A stretch of 56,519 nucleotides of DNA, from NCBI GenBank assembly GCA_947176605.1, contig CAMWRH010000013.1, forward strand, positions 1 through 56,519, read 5' to 3'. This document shows positions 44,473-52,805 of the stretch, piece after piece. The notes under the pieces were generated by a model. That model saw nothing but the letters and a program-made list of their open reading frames with translations. It made no database searches and was not told where the DNA came from. The first letter of the stretch is position 1, and every line of letters starts with the position of its first letter. The position numbers and the translations under genes are program-made. Origin of the DNA: an uncultured Porphyromonadaceae bacterium (GTDB taxonomy: Bacteria > Bacteroidota > Bacteroidia > Bacteroidales > Muribaculaceae).

Positions 44473-45033
44473 ATGACTGACCGGAGTAAGAAAAACATCC
44501 TCGAGCTCACGCATTGCACCATCGGAGAGTATCGCCGTCTGCACAAACTGCCGCTCCGCCTGATGGCCGACAATGTGCGCTCGGCCCAGAACGTGGGGTC
44601 GATGCTGCGCACTGCCGATGCCTTTCTGGTGGCGGAGATGGTGATGGCCGGTATCTCGCCGGTGCCCCCTTCGCCGGAAATATCGAAGACGGCTCTCGGA
44701 GCCGAACTGAGTGTGGCCTGGCGGCATGTGGCCGATGCCTTTGAGGAGGTGCGCCGCCTGAAGGATGAGGGGGTGCGTGTGTATGTGCTTGAGCAGACCC
44801 ATAATTCCGTCGCGCTGCAGCAGCTCCGCCTCCCCTCTCCGGAGGAGGCTCCGGCGGGGATGCTGCTGGTGGCGGGCAATGAGGTGAGCGGTGTCGACCA
44901 GCGTATCGTGGATATCGCGGATGCCGCCGTGGAGATACCGATGCACGGCACGAAGCACTCGCTCAATGTGAGCGTATCGGCCGGAATCGCCCTTTGGGAG
45001 TTTTATCGACAATTGCATGAATATGTCATATAA
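44473..45033 (+). CDS. TrmH/SpoU family RNA 2'-O-methyltransferase
   Basis: 186 residues, an SPOUT-fold single domain without the extra N-terminal RNA-binding part of TrmH. Motif 1: DNVRSAQNVGSMLRTADAF. Motif 2: LLVAGNEVSGVDQRIVD. Motif 3: KHSLNVSVSAGIALWEF, which forms the trefoil-knot SAM site. It probably methylates a ribose in tRNA or rRNA; the target base cannot be told from sequence. It begins 5 bases after nadA and its TAA abuts the next ATG (TAAATG), so translation of the three genes is probably coupled. Confidence 0.93.
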   Translation: MTDRSKKNILELTHCTIGEYRRLHKLPLRLMADNVRSAQNVGSMLRTADAFLVAEMVMAGISPVPPSPEISKTALGAELSVAWRHVADAFEEVRRLKDEGVRVYVLEQTHNSVALQQLRLPSPEEAPAGMLLVAGNEVSGVDQRIVDIADAAVEIPMHGTKHSLNVSVSAGIALWEFYRQLHEYVI

Positions 45034-46053
45034 ATGGATACCCGTCAGCCTAAAATATCCATCCTCACACCTTGTTGCAACTCGGCTCCATGGTTGCCTG
45101 CCACTCTCGCATCGCTATATGCGCAGAGCTTCACCGACTGGGAACTTCTGCTGCTCGATGATGGCAGCACCGATGCCACGCCGAGTCTGCTGCAGAGTCA
45201 TGCCGGAGTGCGTCCGGAGGGGGGTGAGGTAAGGATATTCAGTAGCCCCGGCGAGGGGGTGGCAGAGGCACGCAACCGCCTGTTGGGACTTGCCTGCGGG
45301 GAGTATCTTCTCTTTCTGGATTCCGATGATCTGCTCGCCCCCGATGCGCTCGCCTACCTGCTCTCTGTAATAGAGTCGACCGGAGCCGATGTGGCCGAAG
45401 GGCGTATACTCTGTTATCCGGATGGCGACGATGATAAGGTTCTGGGATGCGTGACAGAGAGTTGTCGGGAGCCGCGTGTGAGCGTTTTTGACGGGCGTGG
45501 AGCTGTGGAGAGCAGTCTGTATCAGACTCTGGTATCCTCATCGCTTTCCGGCAAGTTATTCCGCCGGAACCTTTTTGCCGGAATCCGGTTTCCGGCGGGG
45601 CGGTTGTATGAGGATCTGGATGTGTTTCACCGTGTGGCTATACGTGCGGCCAAGTATGTGTGCAGCAGTAAGGTGGTGTATCTCTACCGCCAGCGCAGCG
45701 GGAGCATAATCCATACGTTCAATCCCCGGCGTCTGGATGTGTTGGATATCACGGAAGGGATTGAGGCTCACATGAGGCGCCATGGGGATAAGGGGCTTAT
45801 CAGAGCGGCCTGCGACCGTCGGCTTTCGGCGGCCTTCAATATGCTTGGTCTGTTGCTCAATAATCCGTCTGCCCTTGCGGGCAGTGAGCGCGAGGGCGAC
45901 ATCCGTCGTTGTCGCGAGGTAATCGCCACCCATTCACGGGCCAGTCTCCGCAATCCGCGCGTGCGCCCGCTCAACCGCGCCGCCGCCCTTTTGGCCATCA
46001 TCCTCCCGCCCCCCCTCCTCGACCGCCTGCTTCGGCGTCGCTACCGCTCCTGA
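45034..46053 (+). CDS. Family 2 glycosyltransferase
   Basis: 339 residues. GT-A fold: ISILTPCCNSAPWLPATLAS at the start, LLLDDGSTDAT (nucleotide-binding Asp), then FLDSDDLLAPDAL (DxD metal site) near residue 95. The C-terminal third is helical and basic. It likely transfers a sugar onto a surface glycan. The ATG directly follows the methyltransferase stop codon with no gap, making a three-gene unit with nadA. The functional link to NAD synthesis is not obvious; it is probably chance operon membership. Confidence 0.92.
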   Translation: MDTRQPKISILTPCCNSAPWLPATLASLYAQSFTDWELLLLDDGSTDATPSLLQSHAGVRPEGGEVRIFSSPGEGVAEARNRLLGLACGEYLLFLDSDDLLAPDALAYLLSVIESTGADVAEGRILCYPDGDDDKVLGCVTESCREPRVSVFDGRGAVESSLYQTLVSSSLSGKLFRRNLFAGIRFPAGRLYEDLDVFHRVAIRAAKYVCSSKVVYLYRQRSGSIIHTFNPRRLDVLDITEGIEAHMRRHGDKGLIRAACDRRLSAAFNMLGLLLNNPSALAGSEREGDIRRCREVIATHSRASLRNPRVRPLNRAAALLAIILPPPLLDRLLRRRYRS

Positions 46054-46117
46054 CCATGTGTGCCATGCGGCTCGTTTAAATTTGAACACTTAATCATCCC
46101 TATAAAAAGTATAAGTT

Positions 46118-46915
46118 ATGTCAGCAAGAAATTCAGGAATGCGGATAGCGGTGGTTTCGATATTGGCTCTGCTGTTCTGCGGATGTGCCGTAAACAGTCG
46201 GTTCGGGAAAAATCGGCTGCTTACCCAGAAGCAGATTGTAGGGAAATGGATAGAAGGATCACCGAAACCGATTACTTACCGGCAGCTATGCAAAGAGAAG
46301 GGCCGTAGTCGGCTCGCGTGTGCTGATTGTATTTTGCTACCTAATGATTCAGATATCAGTATTGATGCACTGGATACACTTTTTTGTCCGTGGGCACCCG
46401 GTGGTCCTTGTTGGCACTACCGTATGCCTGACATTAATATGCAATGTTATCTGCAACTGGTCGGGGGGATTGTTTTCCCTGTATCTTCCAAGGGGGTGAT
46501 GTTGGATTTACAGGCACCTGCTTATTATGAAATGGTAGCCGAGGATATATATCTTGTCACAGATACCATTGTGTGTCATTACGATAGTCTTCATCTTGCC
46601 GATGCGGGATGGATGGAAACCGGTAGGAATACCTTTATATTCAACATACCTCCCAATACATCGGGACGCGAGCGCTACTGGCAGGTAAATCTGTATAATA
46701 AAAACAGAGAGGATGATATTAGGGTAAACAGGGGTTCCGCTCCGTATATTGAAGATAAGGAGGTACCCGAAGAGTATAAAAAATGTCATCCTGCTGTTTC
46801 GTTATTGAGATTCATACAGGTTACCGACAGTTTTAATCCCGCATCCCTGAATGAGAAGTATTACAGACGGTACACCAAGCAGCTGCCTTACTGGAATAAA
46901 ACAAATGATGACTGA
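46118..46915 (+). CDS. Putative lipoprotein of unknown function
   Basis: 265 residues. The signal peptide ends in a lipobox (LLFCGC, Cys at about residue 23), so lipid anchoring is likely. The mature part has several Cys and Trp residues (FCPWAPGGPCWHYRMPD) and no family I recognise. The base composition is clearly AT-richer than the flanking genes, with many AAT, GAT and TAT codons, suggesting recent gain or relaxed selection. A TAAATTTG box (46077-46084) lies upstream with a poor -33. It follows the nadA group and is convergent with the oxidoreductase operon. Confidence 0.72.
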   Translation: MSARNSGMRIAVVSILALLFCGCAVNSRFGKNRLLTQKQIVGKWIEGSPKPITYRQLCKEKGRSRLACADCILLPNDSDISIDALDTLFCPWAPGGPCWHYRMPDINMQCYLQLVGGIVFPVSSKGVMLDLQAPAYYEMVAEDIYLVTDTIVCHYDSLHLADAGWMETGRNTFIFNIPPNTSGRERYWQVNLYNKNREDDIRVNRGSAPYIEDKEVPEEYKKCHPAVSLLRFIQVTDSFNPASLNEKYYRRYTKQLPYWNKTNDD

Positions 46916-47057
46916 ATTTTTGAAAGCAGCCGCTTCTCTGTAGAATGTCAGCGATGAAAAGCCGCTGATTTTAGACTGCTTCCGGCAAAAATGGCAGTAT
47001 ATCCTCCGCAGCAACGGGTATTGGCTAAAAATCCGGAAAGTCGCTCGCGATATACAG

Positions 47058-47089
47058 TCAGCGCCGCCCCCGGCAGGGGGCGGCGCTGA
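47058..47089 (-). terminator. Terminator of the 2-oxoacid oxidoreductase operon
   Basis: Perfect 14-base GC-rich stem (47058-47071 with 47076-47089) with a GGCA loop, 29 bases past the last stop codon. It also faces the convergent lipoprotein gene. No long U-run. Confidence 0.65.
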
Positions 47090-47117
47090 GTATGTTGGGA
47101 GCGGATGTGGTATCGGC

Positions 47118-47660
47118 TTACTTTTTGAGGAGGGCACGGCCCTTCTCGATGGCCTGCTCGTTGAGGGGGATGAGCTTGTGGTGACGCTCGGGAAGCGATT
47201 TCTTAAGCCCTTTGATCACGTTCTCCATCGGGAGCTTGTAGTTCATTGCCTCAAGGAGCGCACCCATCACTACCATGTTGTAGGCCTTGGAGTTGCCAAG
47301 TTCAAGAGTGGCACCCATGGCATCGATCGGGTAGATGGTGATGTCGTCGCGCTTCGGGTGGTTGTGGATGCCGTTGGTGTCGTAGATCAGGATACCGCCG
47401 GGTTTCACCTTGGGAGCGAACTTGTCGAGGCTCTGCTGGTTGAGAGCGATTACGTTGTCAAACGAGTCGAGCACCGGCGACGAGATTCTCTCGTCGGAAA
47501 GGATTACGGTCACATTGGCCGTGCCGCCGCGCTGTTCCGGACCGTAGGAGGGCATCCAAGTGACCTCCTTGTCGTCCATCAGACCTGAATAAGCCAGGAT
47601 CTTGCCCATAGAGAGCACACCCTGTCCGCCAAAACCGGCGATGATGATTTCTTCCTTCAT
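47118..47660 (-). CDS. 2-oxoacid:ferredoxin oxidoreductase, gamma subunit
   Basis: 180 residues: IIIAGFGGQGVLSMGKILAY at the start and PSYGPEQRGGTANVTVI, both hallmark blocks of the gamma domain. It completes a four-gene unit (ferredoxin, alpha, beta, gamma). The complex cleaves a 2-oxoacid with CoA to acyl-CoA and CO2, passing electrons to ferredoxin, central to anaerobic carbon and amino-acid metabolism. The branched-chain 2-oxoacid form (Vor) or the 2-oxoglutarate form (Kor) are both possible. It starts 27 bases after the beta stop codon. Confidence 0.93.
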   Translation of the reverse strand: MKEEIIIAGFGGQGVLSMGKILAYSGLMDDKEVTWMPSYGPEQRGGTANVTVILSDERISSPVLDSFDNVIALNQQSLDKFAPKVKPGGILIYDTNGIHNHPKRDDITIYPIDAMGATLELGNSKAYNMVVMGALLEAMNYKLPMENVIKGLKKSLPERHHKLIPLNEQAIEKGRALLKK

Positions 47661-47687
47661 AAGTGTAAAGTCTTTATGGGTTAGGGA

Positions 47688-48455
47688 TTATTTCACGTCC
47701 TTGAGGTCGCCCAGCGGATATTTGGCAAACATGTGCTCGGCCATCCACTCGTTGGCCTTTTCGGGGCTCATTTTCCAGCCGGAGTTGCAGGTGGCTACAA
47801 CTTCCACCACCGAAGTACCCTTCTTGTCGAGGGCGTTCTGGAATGCCTTCTTAAGGGCGGCTTTTGTCTTGCGCACGTTGGCCGGAGTGTGTACCGACTG
47901 GCGGGTGACGTAGCATGTGCCGTCGAGGATAGCCATGAGGTTGGTGATCTCAAGCGGGTGACCGTTGAGGTCGACGCGGCGGCCATAGGGTGTGGTGGCG
48001 GTCTTCTGCCCCACGAGGGTGGTGGGAGCCATCTGGCCGCCTGTCATGCCGTAGATGGCATTGTTGACGAATACCATTACGATATTCTCGCCACGGTTGG
48101 CGGCATGGATTGACTCGGCAGTGCCGATGGCCGACATGTCGCCGTCGCCCTGATATGTGAATACCACATCCTCGGGCCAGAGGCGCGAGATGGCTGTGGC
48201 CACTGCGGGAGCGCGGCCGTGGGCAGCCTCTACCCAGTCGACGTCGATATAGTTGTAAGCGAACACGGCGCAGCCTACGGGCGACACGCCGACAGTCTTC
48301 TCGGCGAGGCCCATTTCGGCTATCACCTCTGCCAGCAGCTTGTGGATCACACCGTGGCTGCATCCGGGGCAGTAGTGCATGTGCACATTCTGGTCGAGAA
48401 GTTCAGGTGCGGAATATACCTTATTCTCGGGGCGGATTATATCTTGGATTTCCAT
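47688..48455 (-). CDS. 2-oxoacid:ferredoxin oxidoreductase, beta subunit (TPP-binding)
   Basis: 255 residues. The thiamine-pyrophosphate/Mg motif is GDGDMSAIGTAESIHAANR, ending with NNAIYGMTGGQMAPTT (the GDG-N-N pattern). The N-terminal MHYCPGCSHGVIHKLL carries two cysteines that in this family may bind an iron-sulfur cluster or metal. It holds the TPP chemistry of the complex. It lies 31 bases after the alpha gene, so the genes are on one mRNA. Confidence 0.93.
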   Translation of the reverse strand: MEIQDIIRPENKVYSAPELLDQNVHMHYCPGCSHGVIHKLLAEVIAEMGLAEKTVGVSPVGCAVFAYNYIDVDWVEAAHGRAPAVATAISRLWPEDVVFTYQGDGDMSAIGTAESIHAANRGENIVMVFVNNAIYGMTGGQMAPTTLVGQKTATTPYGRRVDLNGHPLEITNLMAILDGTCYVTRQSVHTPANVRKTKAALKKAFQNALDKKGTSVVEVVATCNSGWKMSPEKANEWMAEHMFAKYPLGDLKDVK

Positions 48456-48486
48456 TTTTGGAGTCAGAAGTTAGGTGGGGTGGCTT

Positions 48487-49569
48487 TTATCTGATGATTT
48501 TCTCTTCGAGGGCCTTCACTACCTCGTCGGGGCTGGGGATGATACCGCCCAGACGTCCGAAGTGCTCTACGGGGAGATTGTCGTGGACTGCGAGGCGCAC
48601 GTCCTCGATCATCTGTCCGGCGTTGAGCTCTACGCAGAGGATACCCTTCTTCCCTTCGGCGGCGCGGGCGATAGCCTCGGTCGGGAAGGGCCAGAGGGTG
48701 ATGGGGCGCACGATCCCCACTTTGATACCCTTTTCGGCGGCCAGTTCCTTGGCCTTGGTGCAGATACGTGCGATCGAGCCGAAGGCCACGATCAGATAGT
48801 CGGCTCCCTCGACATCGATTTCCTCCCAGCGGGTCTCGTTCTTTTCGATTTCGCGGTAGCGTGCCTGGAGCACATGGTTGATTTCCTCCATGCGTGAGGA
48901 TTCGAGTTCGAGCGAGGTCACCACGTTGCGTTTGCGGCCACCCTTGCGGCCGTCGGCCGCCCAGGGGCACTGCCGGCGGATTTCCTCCTCAGTGCGGCGC
49001 GGGCGCTGCTCGGGGAGCACCACCTTCTCCATCATCTGGCCTACGATGCCGTCGGCCAGGATCATGGCGGGGTTGGTGTATTTGAATGCCAGGTCGAAGC
49101 CGAGGCCTACGAAGTCCACCATCTCCTGCACCGTCGAGGGTGCGAGCACGATGAGGTGATAGTCGCCGTGGCCGCCACCTTTGGTGGCCTGGAAATAGTC
49201 GGCCTGCGAGGGCTGGATTGTGCCCAGGCCGGGGCCGCCGCGCATTACGTTGAGAATCAGGGCGGGCAGCGATGCTGCCGCTATATAGGAGATACCCTCC
49301 TGCTTGAGGCTGACGCCCGGGGAGGATGATGAGGTCATCACGGCCTTGCCGGAGGCGGCTCCGCCGTATACCATATTGATTGCTGCCACTTCCGATTCAG
49401 CCTGAAGCACTACCATGCCGGTGGTCTCCCAGGGCATGAGCTCCTCGAGTGTCTCCAGCACTTCCGACTGGGGTGTGATGGGGTAGCCGAAATAGCCGTC
49501 GCAGCCGTAGCGGATGGCGGCGTGGGCGATGGCCTCGTTACCCTTCATGAGTCTTACCTCTTCTTTCAT
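48487..49569 (-). CDS. vorB: 2-oxoacid:ferredoxin oxidoreductase, alpha subunit (VorB-like)
   Basis: 360 residues. MKGNEAIAHAAIRYGCDGYFGYPITPQ is the classic start of the alpha subunit, followed by MTSSSSPGVSLKQEG and the substrate-binding C-terminal domain. Length fits the VorB annotation commonly used in Bacteroidales (3-methyl-2-oxobutanoate). Which 2-oxoacid is used cannot be decided from sequence. It lies 57 bases after the ferredoxin gene and before beta and gamma. Confidence 0.88.
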   Translation of the reverse strand: MKEEVRLMKGNEAIAHAAIRYGCDGYFGYPITPQSEVLETLEELMPWETTGMVVLQAESEVAAINMVYGGAASGKAVMTSSSSPGVSLKQEGISYIAAASLPALILNVMRGGPGLGTIQPSQADYFQATKGGGHGDYHLIVLAPSTVQEMVDFVGLGFDLAFKYTNPAMILADGIVGQMMEKVVLPEQRPRRTEEEIRRQCPWAADGRKGGRKRNVVTSLELESSRMEEINHVLQARYREIEKNETRWEEIDVEGADYLIVAFGSIARICTKAKELAAEKGIKVGIVRPITLWPFPTEAIARAAEGKKGILCVELNAGQMIEDVRLAVHDNLPVEHFGRLGGIIPSPDEVVKALEEKIIR

Positions 49570-49626
49570 ATTCGGTGTAATGTTAATTCAAGGTTTTGTT
49601 TAAGGATCTGTGCGGTGTGTGGGGTC

Positions 49627-49857
49627 TCAGTCCACCTTCACGCGGTATACTTCGATGCAGGCGTCCGGGCATACCAGGGCGCATGAGCAGCAGCCGATGC
49701 AGGCATCGGGATTTGACATATAAGCGTAGTGATAACCGCGGTCGTTGACCTCGTTAGCCTGAAGCGACAGGGTGTCTGTCGGACATGCCACCACACAGAG
49801 GTTACACCCCTTGCAACGTTCGACGTTGACTGTGACGGCACCTTTTATTTTTGCCAT
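49627..49857 (-). CDS. Ferredoxin-type delta subunit (2 x 4Fe-4S)
   Basis: 76 residues with two cluster motifs, CKGCNLCVVACP and CIGCCSCALVCP. It transfers electrons from the oxidoreductase core to free ferredoxin. It is first in the operon. A 22-codon upstream ORF (49845-49913) starts just after the predicted mRNA start and overlaps this ATG out of frame. The promoter box TATATTTG is at 49927-49934. The start MAKIKGAVTVNVERCKGC is normal. Confidence 0.95.
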   Translation of the reverse strand: MAKIKGAVTVNVERCKGCNLCVVACPTDTLSLQANEVNDRGYHYAYMSNPDACIGCCSCALVCPDACIEVYRVKVD

Positions 49858-49913
49858 ACTTGATTGATTTTTAAATACTTGGCAGTTTTAAGGAGTGCTG
49901 CCATGTTTTCCAT
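49845..49913 (-). CDS. Short upstream ORF (possible leader peptide) of the oxidoreductase operon
   Basis: 22 codons: MENMAALLKTAKYLKINQVW then QK and TAA. It begins at the ATG at 49913, about 7 bases after the predicted mRNA 5' end, and overlaps the ferredoxin start by 13 bases in another frame. A second in-frame ATG follows at codon 4. It could couple translation to the ferredoxin gene or act as a leader. No homologue is known to me, so expression is uncertain. Confidence 0.4.
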   Translation of the reverse strand: MENMAALLKTAKYLKINQVWQK

Positions 49914-49926
49914 GATGTTACTTCCG

Positions 49927-49934
49927 CAAATATA
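49927..49934 (-). promoter_or_regulatory. -7 box of the oxidoreductase operon
   Basis: TATATTTG on the minus strand. The -33 region lacks a clear TTG, so an activator may be needed. The leader to the ferredoxin ATG is about 65 bases. Confidence 0.6.
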
Positions 49935-49985
49935 CACGTTTTACGGCGTATTGAGGGAGTAAAATTATATGTTGTACAGCATAAA

Positions 49986-50690
49986 CTACTGTTTTGCCGT
50001 AAGTTTTTCGGCCAGTATTTCCATCCCTTTGGTGGCCGGAGCCTTGATTACCGTAAGGTTGGGGAGGGCGGGTGTGGCCGCCGGGTTGGGGTCGATGTAG
50101 TAGATCGGTGTGCCGGGGCGCACGCAGTTGATGAGCCCGGCTGCGGGGTATACCACCAGTGATGTGCCTATCACGACGAAGATGTCGGCCTCGTGCACCA
50201 GGTCGACGGCGGCCTCGATCATCGGCACGGGTTCCTGGAAGAATACGATGTGCGGGCGCATCAGGTCGCCGCGCTTGCCGCGTGTCTGGGGGGTGGTGTC
50301 GAGATGGTCGGCATCGAGGGTCTCGATGTAGTCGGGGTCGCTGACGGAGCGGATTTTCATCAGTTCGCCGTGAAGGTGCATGACGTGGTGCGATCCGGCG
50401 CGTTCGTGCAGGTCATCGACGTTCTGTGTGATGATGTACACATCGTAATCCTTTTCCAGCTCCACGAGGGCGCGGTGGGCGGCGTTGGGCTCTGCCTTGA
50501 GCAGGGCGTGGCGCCGCTCATTGTAGAATTGATGCACCAGTCCGGGATTGCGGCGGAAGCCGTCGGCCGAAGCCACATCCATCACCGGATAGTTCTCCCA
50601 CAGTCCGTCGGCATCGCGGAAGGTGCGTATGCCGCTTTCGGCCGATATTCCGGCTCCGGTGGATACCACCAGTTTGGGTTTTGACAACAT
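49986..50690 (-). CDS. cobB: Sir2-family NAD-dependent protein deacylase
   Basis: 234 residues. NAD motifs GAGISAESGIRTFRD and TQNVDDLHERAGS (catalytic His in HLHGELMKI) are complete. FYNERR near residue 57 holds a Tyr-x-x-Arg pair like the desuccinylase/demalonylase pocket of SIRT5 and CobB. The usual four zinc cysteines are missing: the region after the catalytic His (KIRSVSDPDYIETLD) has none, so this is a zinc-free variant. It likely removes acyl groups from lysines in metabolic enzymes. It shares a narrow divergent promoter gap with the T9SS gene at 51014. Confidence 0.9.
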   Translation of the reverse strand: MLSKPKLVVSTGAGISAESGIRTFRDADGLWENYPVMDVASADGFRRNPGLVHQFYNERRHALLKAEPNAAHRALVELEKDYDVYIITQNVDDLHERAGSHHVMHLHGELMKIRSVSDPDYIETLDADHLDTTPQTRGKRGDLMRPHIVFFQEPVPMIEAAVDLVHEADIFVVIGTSLVVYPAAGLINCVRPGTPIYYIDPNPAATPALPNLTVIKAPATKGMEILAEKLTAKQ

Positions 50691-50838
50691 AGTTATCTGT
50701 GTTTTTTATTGTAGATTGCGTCGCCGGGGGGCGCGGCTCCCGGCCGGCGCGAAGGGATGATTTCCCGGGGTGAGGAGGGTGTCGGGGGTGACGGAAGATT
50801 TTTTTTGAAATTTTTACACCGTTTTTTCTCCCGATTCC

Positions 50839-50858
50839 CAAATTTATAACTATTTTTG
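50839..50858. promoter_or_regulatory. Divergent -7 boxes between the sirtuin and a T9SS gene
   Basis: TAAATTTG on the minus strand (50839-50846) and TATTTTTG on the plus strand (50851-50858) lie only 4 bases apart. Neither has a strong -33. The two transcripts may compete for polymerase. Besides these, 50691-51013 shows no gene. Confidence 0.5.
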
Positions 50859-51013
50859 CAGATAATCACTATCCGAGGGGATTTTTTTTGGAACTTTGAC
50901 GGTTCCGCCCCGTCCGGCCCCGCTGCCGGAGGGTCCCTGTCTTCTCTCGGATTACGTAATGTCTCAGCCTGTAATACACTGTAAAATTGACATAAACACA
51001 TAATTCTAACGAC

Positions 51014-52537
51014 ATGAAAAAGTCTTTACTTTCAATGATGCTTTGCGGCATCGCCGGCATGGCCATGGCAGCCGGTACTGTTGAGAACCCTCTGTCGGTC
51101 GACGATCTGCTTGAGGCCGGCACTCCCGACGAGCCTACCGAAGTGGTAGTGAAGGGTTATATCGTAGGTGTAGTGGAAGGTGCATCCTGGACGGAGAACG
51201 CAAGTTTCACCGCTCCGTTCACCACTGCCTCCAATCTGATTCTGGCCGGTTCGAGCACTGAGACCGACCTTGATTTCTGCATCCCCGTGCAGCTCCCCTC
51301 CGGCGACATCCGCACTGCGCTCAGCCCCGCAGGCCATCCGGAGAATCTGGGCCATCAGGTGATCCTGACCGGTATGAACACCAAGTATTTCAGTGTCAAC
51401 GGCCTGAAGGAGGTATCGGCCTATGAATGGGTAGGCGAGCCTCCGGTGGCTCCCGAAGTGCCCGAAGAGCTGCGCGGCACTGTCTACAATCCCCTCAGCG
51501 TGGCCGACTACCTGAAATACGGTGAGGACGGCACTACAGTAGAGAACTGCTGGGTAGAGGGTGTGATCGTAGGTTATGTAGACGGCATGACCATTGATGG
51601 CGCGGTATTCGGCGCTACGGCTCCCGAGGGTGGCGAGGTTTCTGCCACCAACATCCTCATCGCCGCTTCAGCCGACGTGACTGACGTGGCTGCCTGCATC
51701 CCCGTGCAGCTCCCCGCCGGCGACGTGCGCACTGCCCTCAACCTTAAGGACAACCCCGCCAACCTCGGCAAGACCGTGTCGATGCACGGCAACCGTGAGA
51801 AGTACTTCGGTGTGACCGGTCTGAAGAGCGTCGACCAGTATTACTGGGAAGGTGAGAAACCGAAAGATCCCGCGACTGACCCCAACATCGCTTACTATGG
51901 CCTGACAGTGCCCGGCACAGGATGTGATGACTGGACACTCGACAACGGCACACTCCCCGAGGGTCTGACCTACGTATGGTACTGGGCCGAGAAGTATGGT
52001 CTGTGCGCAAGCGCATTCAAGGATGTATGCTTCGAGTCTGACGCATGGGCGGTATCTCCCGTAATCGATCTGACCGAGTTTAAGAATGTCAACCTTACTT
52101 TCGCACAGGCAGCCAACAAGTTTGCAGCTTCTGTAGCCGACCAGGTAGCCGTAATGGTGCGCGAGGGTGAAGGCGAATGGCAGAAGGTGGATGTAGAGCT
52201 TCCCGCAGGCGACAGCTGGACATTCATCGACAGCGAGGCCGCTCTCTCCGACTGGGACGGCAAGAAGATCCAGATCGGTTTCCACTATACATCAACTGCA
52301 GAATCAGCCGGCACATGGGAGATCCAGAATCTTCAGGTGAAGGGTGAGAATGTATCAGGTGTTGAGGAAGTGGTATTCGGCGAGTCAGAAGTACGCGTGG
52401 AGGGGAGCAGCATCGTTGCACCCGCCGGTTCACGCGTATTCAACCTCAACGGCGCAGCCGTAGGCGCAGAGAACCTTGCAGCCGGCGTATATGTGGTGGT
52501 TACACCCTCGAAAGCCGTGAAGGTGATGGTACGCTAA
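51014..52537 (+). CDS. Secreted protein with two DUF6359-like domains and T9SS-like tail
   Basis: 507 residues with a signal peptide (MKKSLLSMMLCGIAGMAMA). Two OB-fold-like repeats follow (about 21-145 and 155-285), each with a CIPVQLP-x-GDxRTAL segment and a GYIVG or GVIVGYV strand, matching the DUF6359 pattern. A galactose-binding-like or choice-of-anchor domain (about 295-440) and a T9SS-type tail (RVFNLNGAAVGAE, LAAGVYVVV, end KVMVR) complete it. No enzyme residues are apparent; binding of nucleic acid, glycan or peptide is possible. It ends at a strong terminator (52616-52651). Confidence 0.83.
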   Translation: MKKSLLSMMLCGIAGMAMAAGTVENPLSVDDLLEAGTPDEPTEVVVKGYIVGVVEGASWTENASFTAPFTTASNLILAGSSTETDLDFCIPVQLPSGDIRTALSPAGHPENLGHQVILTGMNTKYFSVNGLKEVSAYEWVGEPPVAPEVPEELRGTVYNPLSVADYLKYGEDGTTVENCWVEGVIVGYVDGMTIDGAVFGATAPEGGEVSATNILIAASADVTDVAACIPVQLPAGDVRTALNLKDNPANLGKTVSMHGNREKYFGVTGLKSVDQYYWEGEKPKDPATDPNIAYYGLTVPGTGCDDWTLDNGTLPEGLTYVWYWAEKYGLCASAFKDVCFESDAWAVSPVIDLTEFKNVNLTFAQAANKFAASVADQVAVMVREGEGEWQKVDVELPAGDSWTFIDSEAALSDWDGKKIQIGFHYTSTAESAGTWEIQNLQVKGENVSGVEEVVFGESEVRVEGSSIVAPAGSRVFNLNGAAVGAENLAAGVYVVVTPSKAVKVMVR

Positions 52538-52615
52538 TCCATAAAAGAAATAGTTAGAGAAAAATACCCAAAACGCTGCGACAGCGGGGAAGGTATTAAT
52601 TGTTATCATGAGAAG

Positions 52616-52651
52616 CTACCCGGCCTTTTCGGCCGGGTAGTGATTTTTTTT
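52616..52651 (+). terminator. Terminator of the DUF6359-like protein gene
   Basis: Perfect 10-base stem CTACCCGGCC/GGCCGGGTAG with a TTTTC loop, followed by TGATTTTTTTT. This is the clearest intrinsic terminator in the window. Confidence 0.9.
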
Positions 52652-52760
52652 GGGGTATCGTTTCTATCCCCTAACCGGGGAGAGCCGTATGCCCCCTAAC
52701 CGCGGAGCGGTTATCGCTACGCCCCGCTGCCTGCCTCGCAGTACGCCGCCTAAAACCAAA

Positions 52761-52790
52761 AATTCCTAATTCCTCCCTCCTAATTCCTAA
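52761..52790. repeat. 30-base intergenic repeat, copy 2
   Basis: Identical to 37441-37470 in the same orientation. Both copies lie in noncoding DNA, which suggests a dispersed repeat family in this genome. Confidence 0.85.
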
Positions 52791-52805
52791 CGCCTGACGA
52801 AAAGG

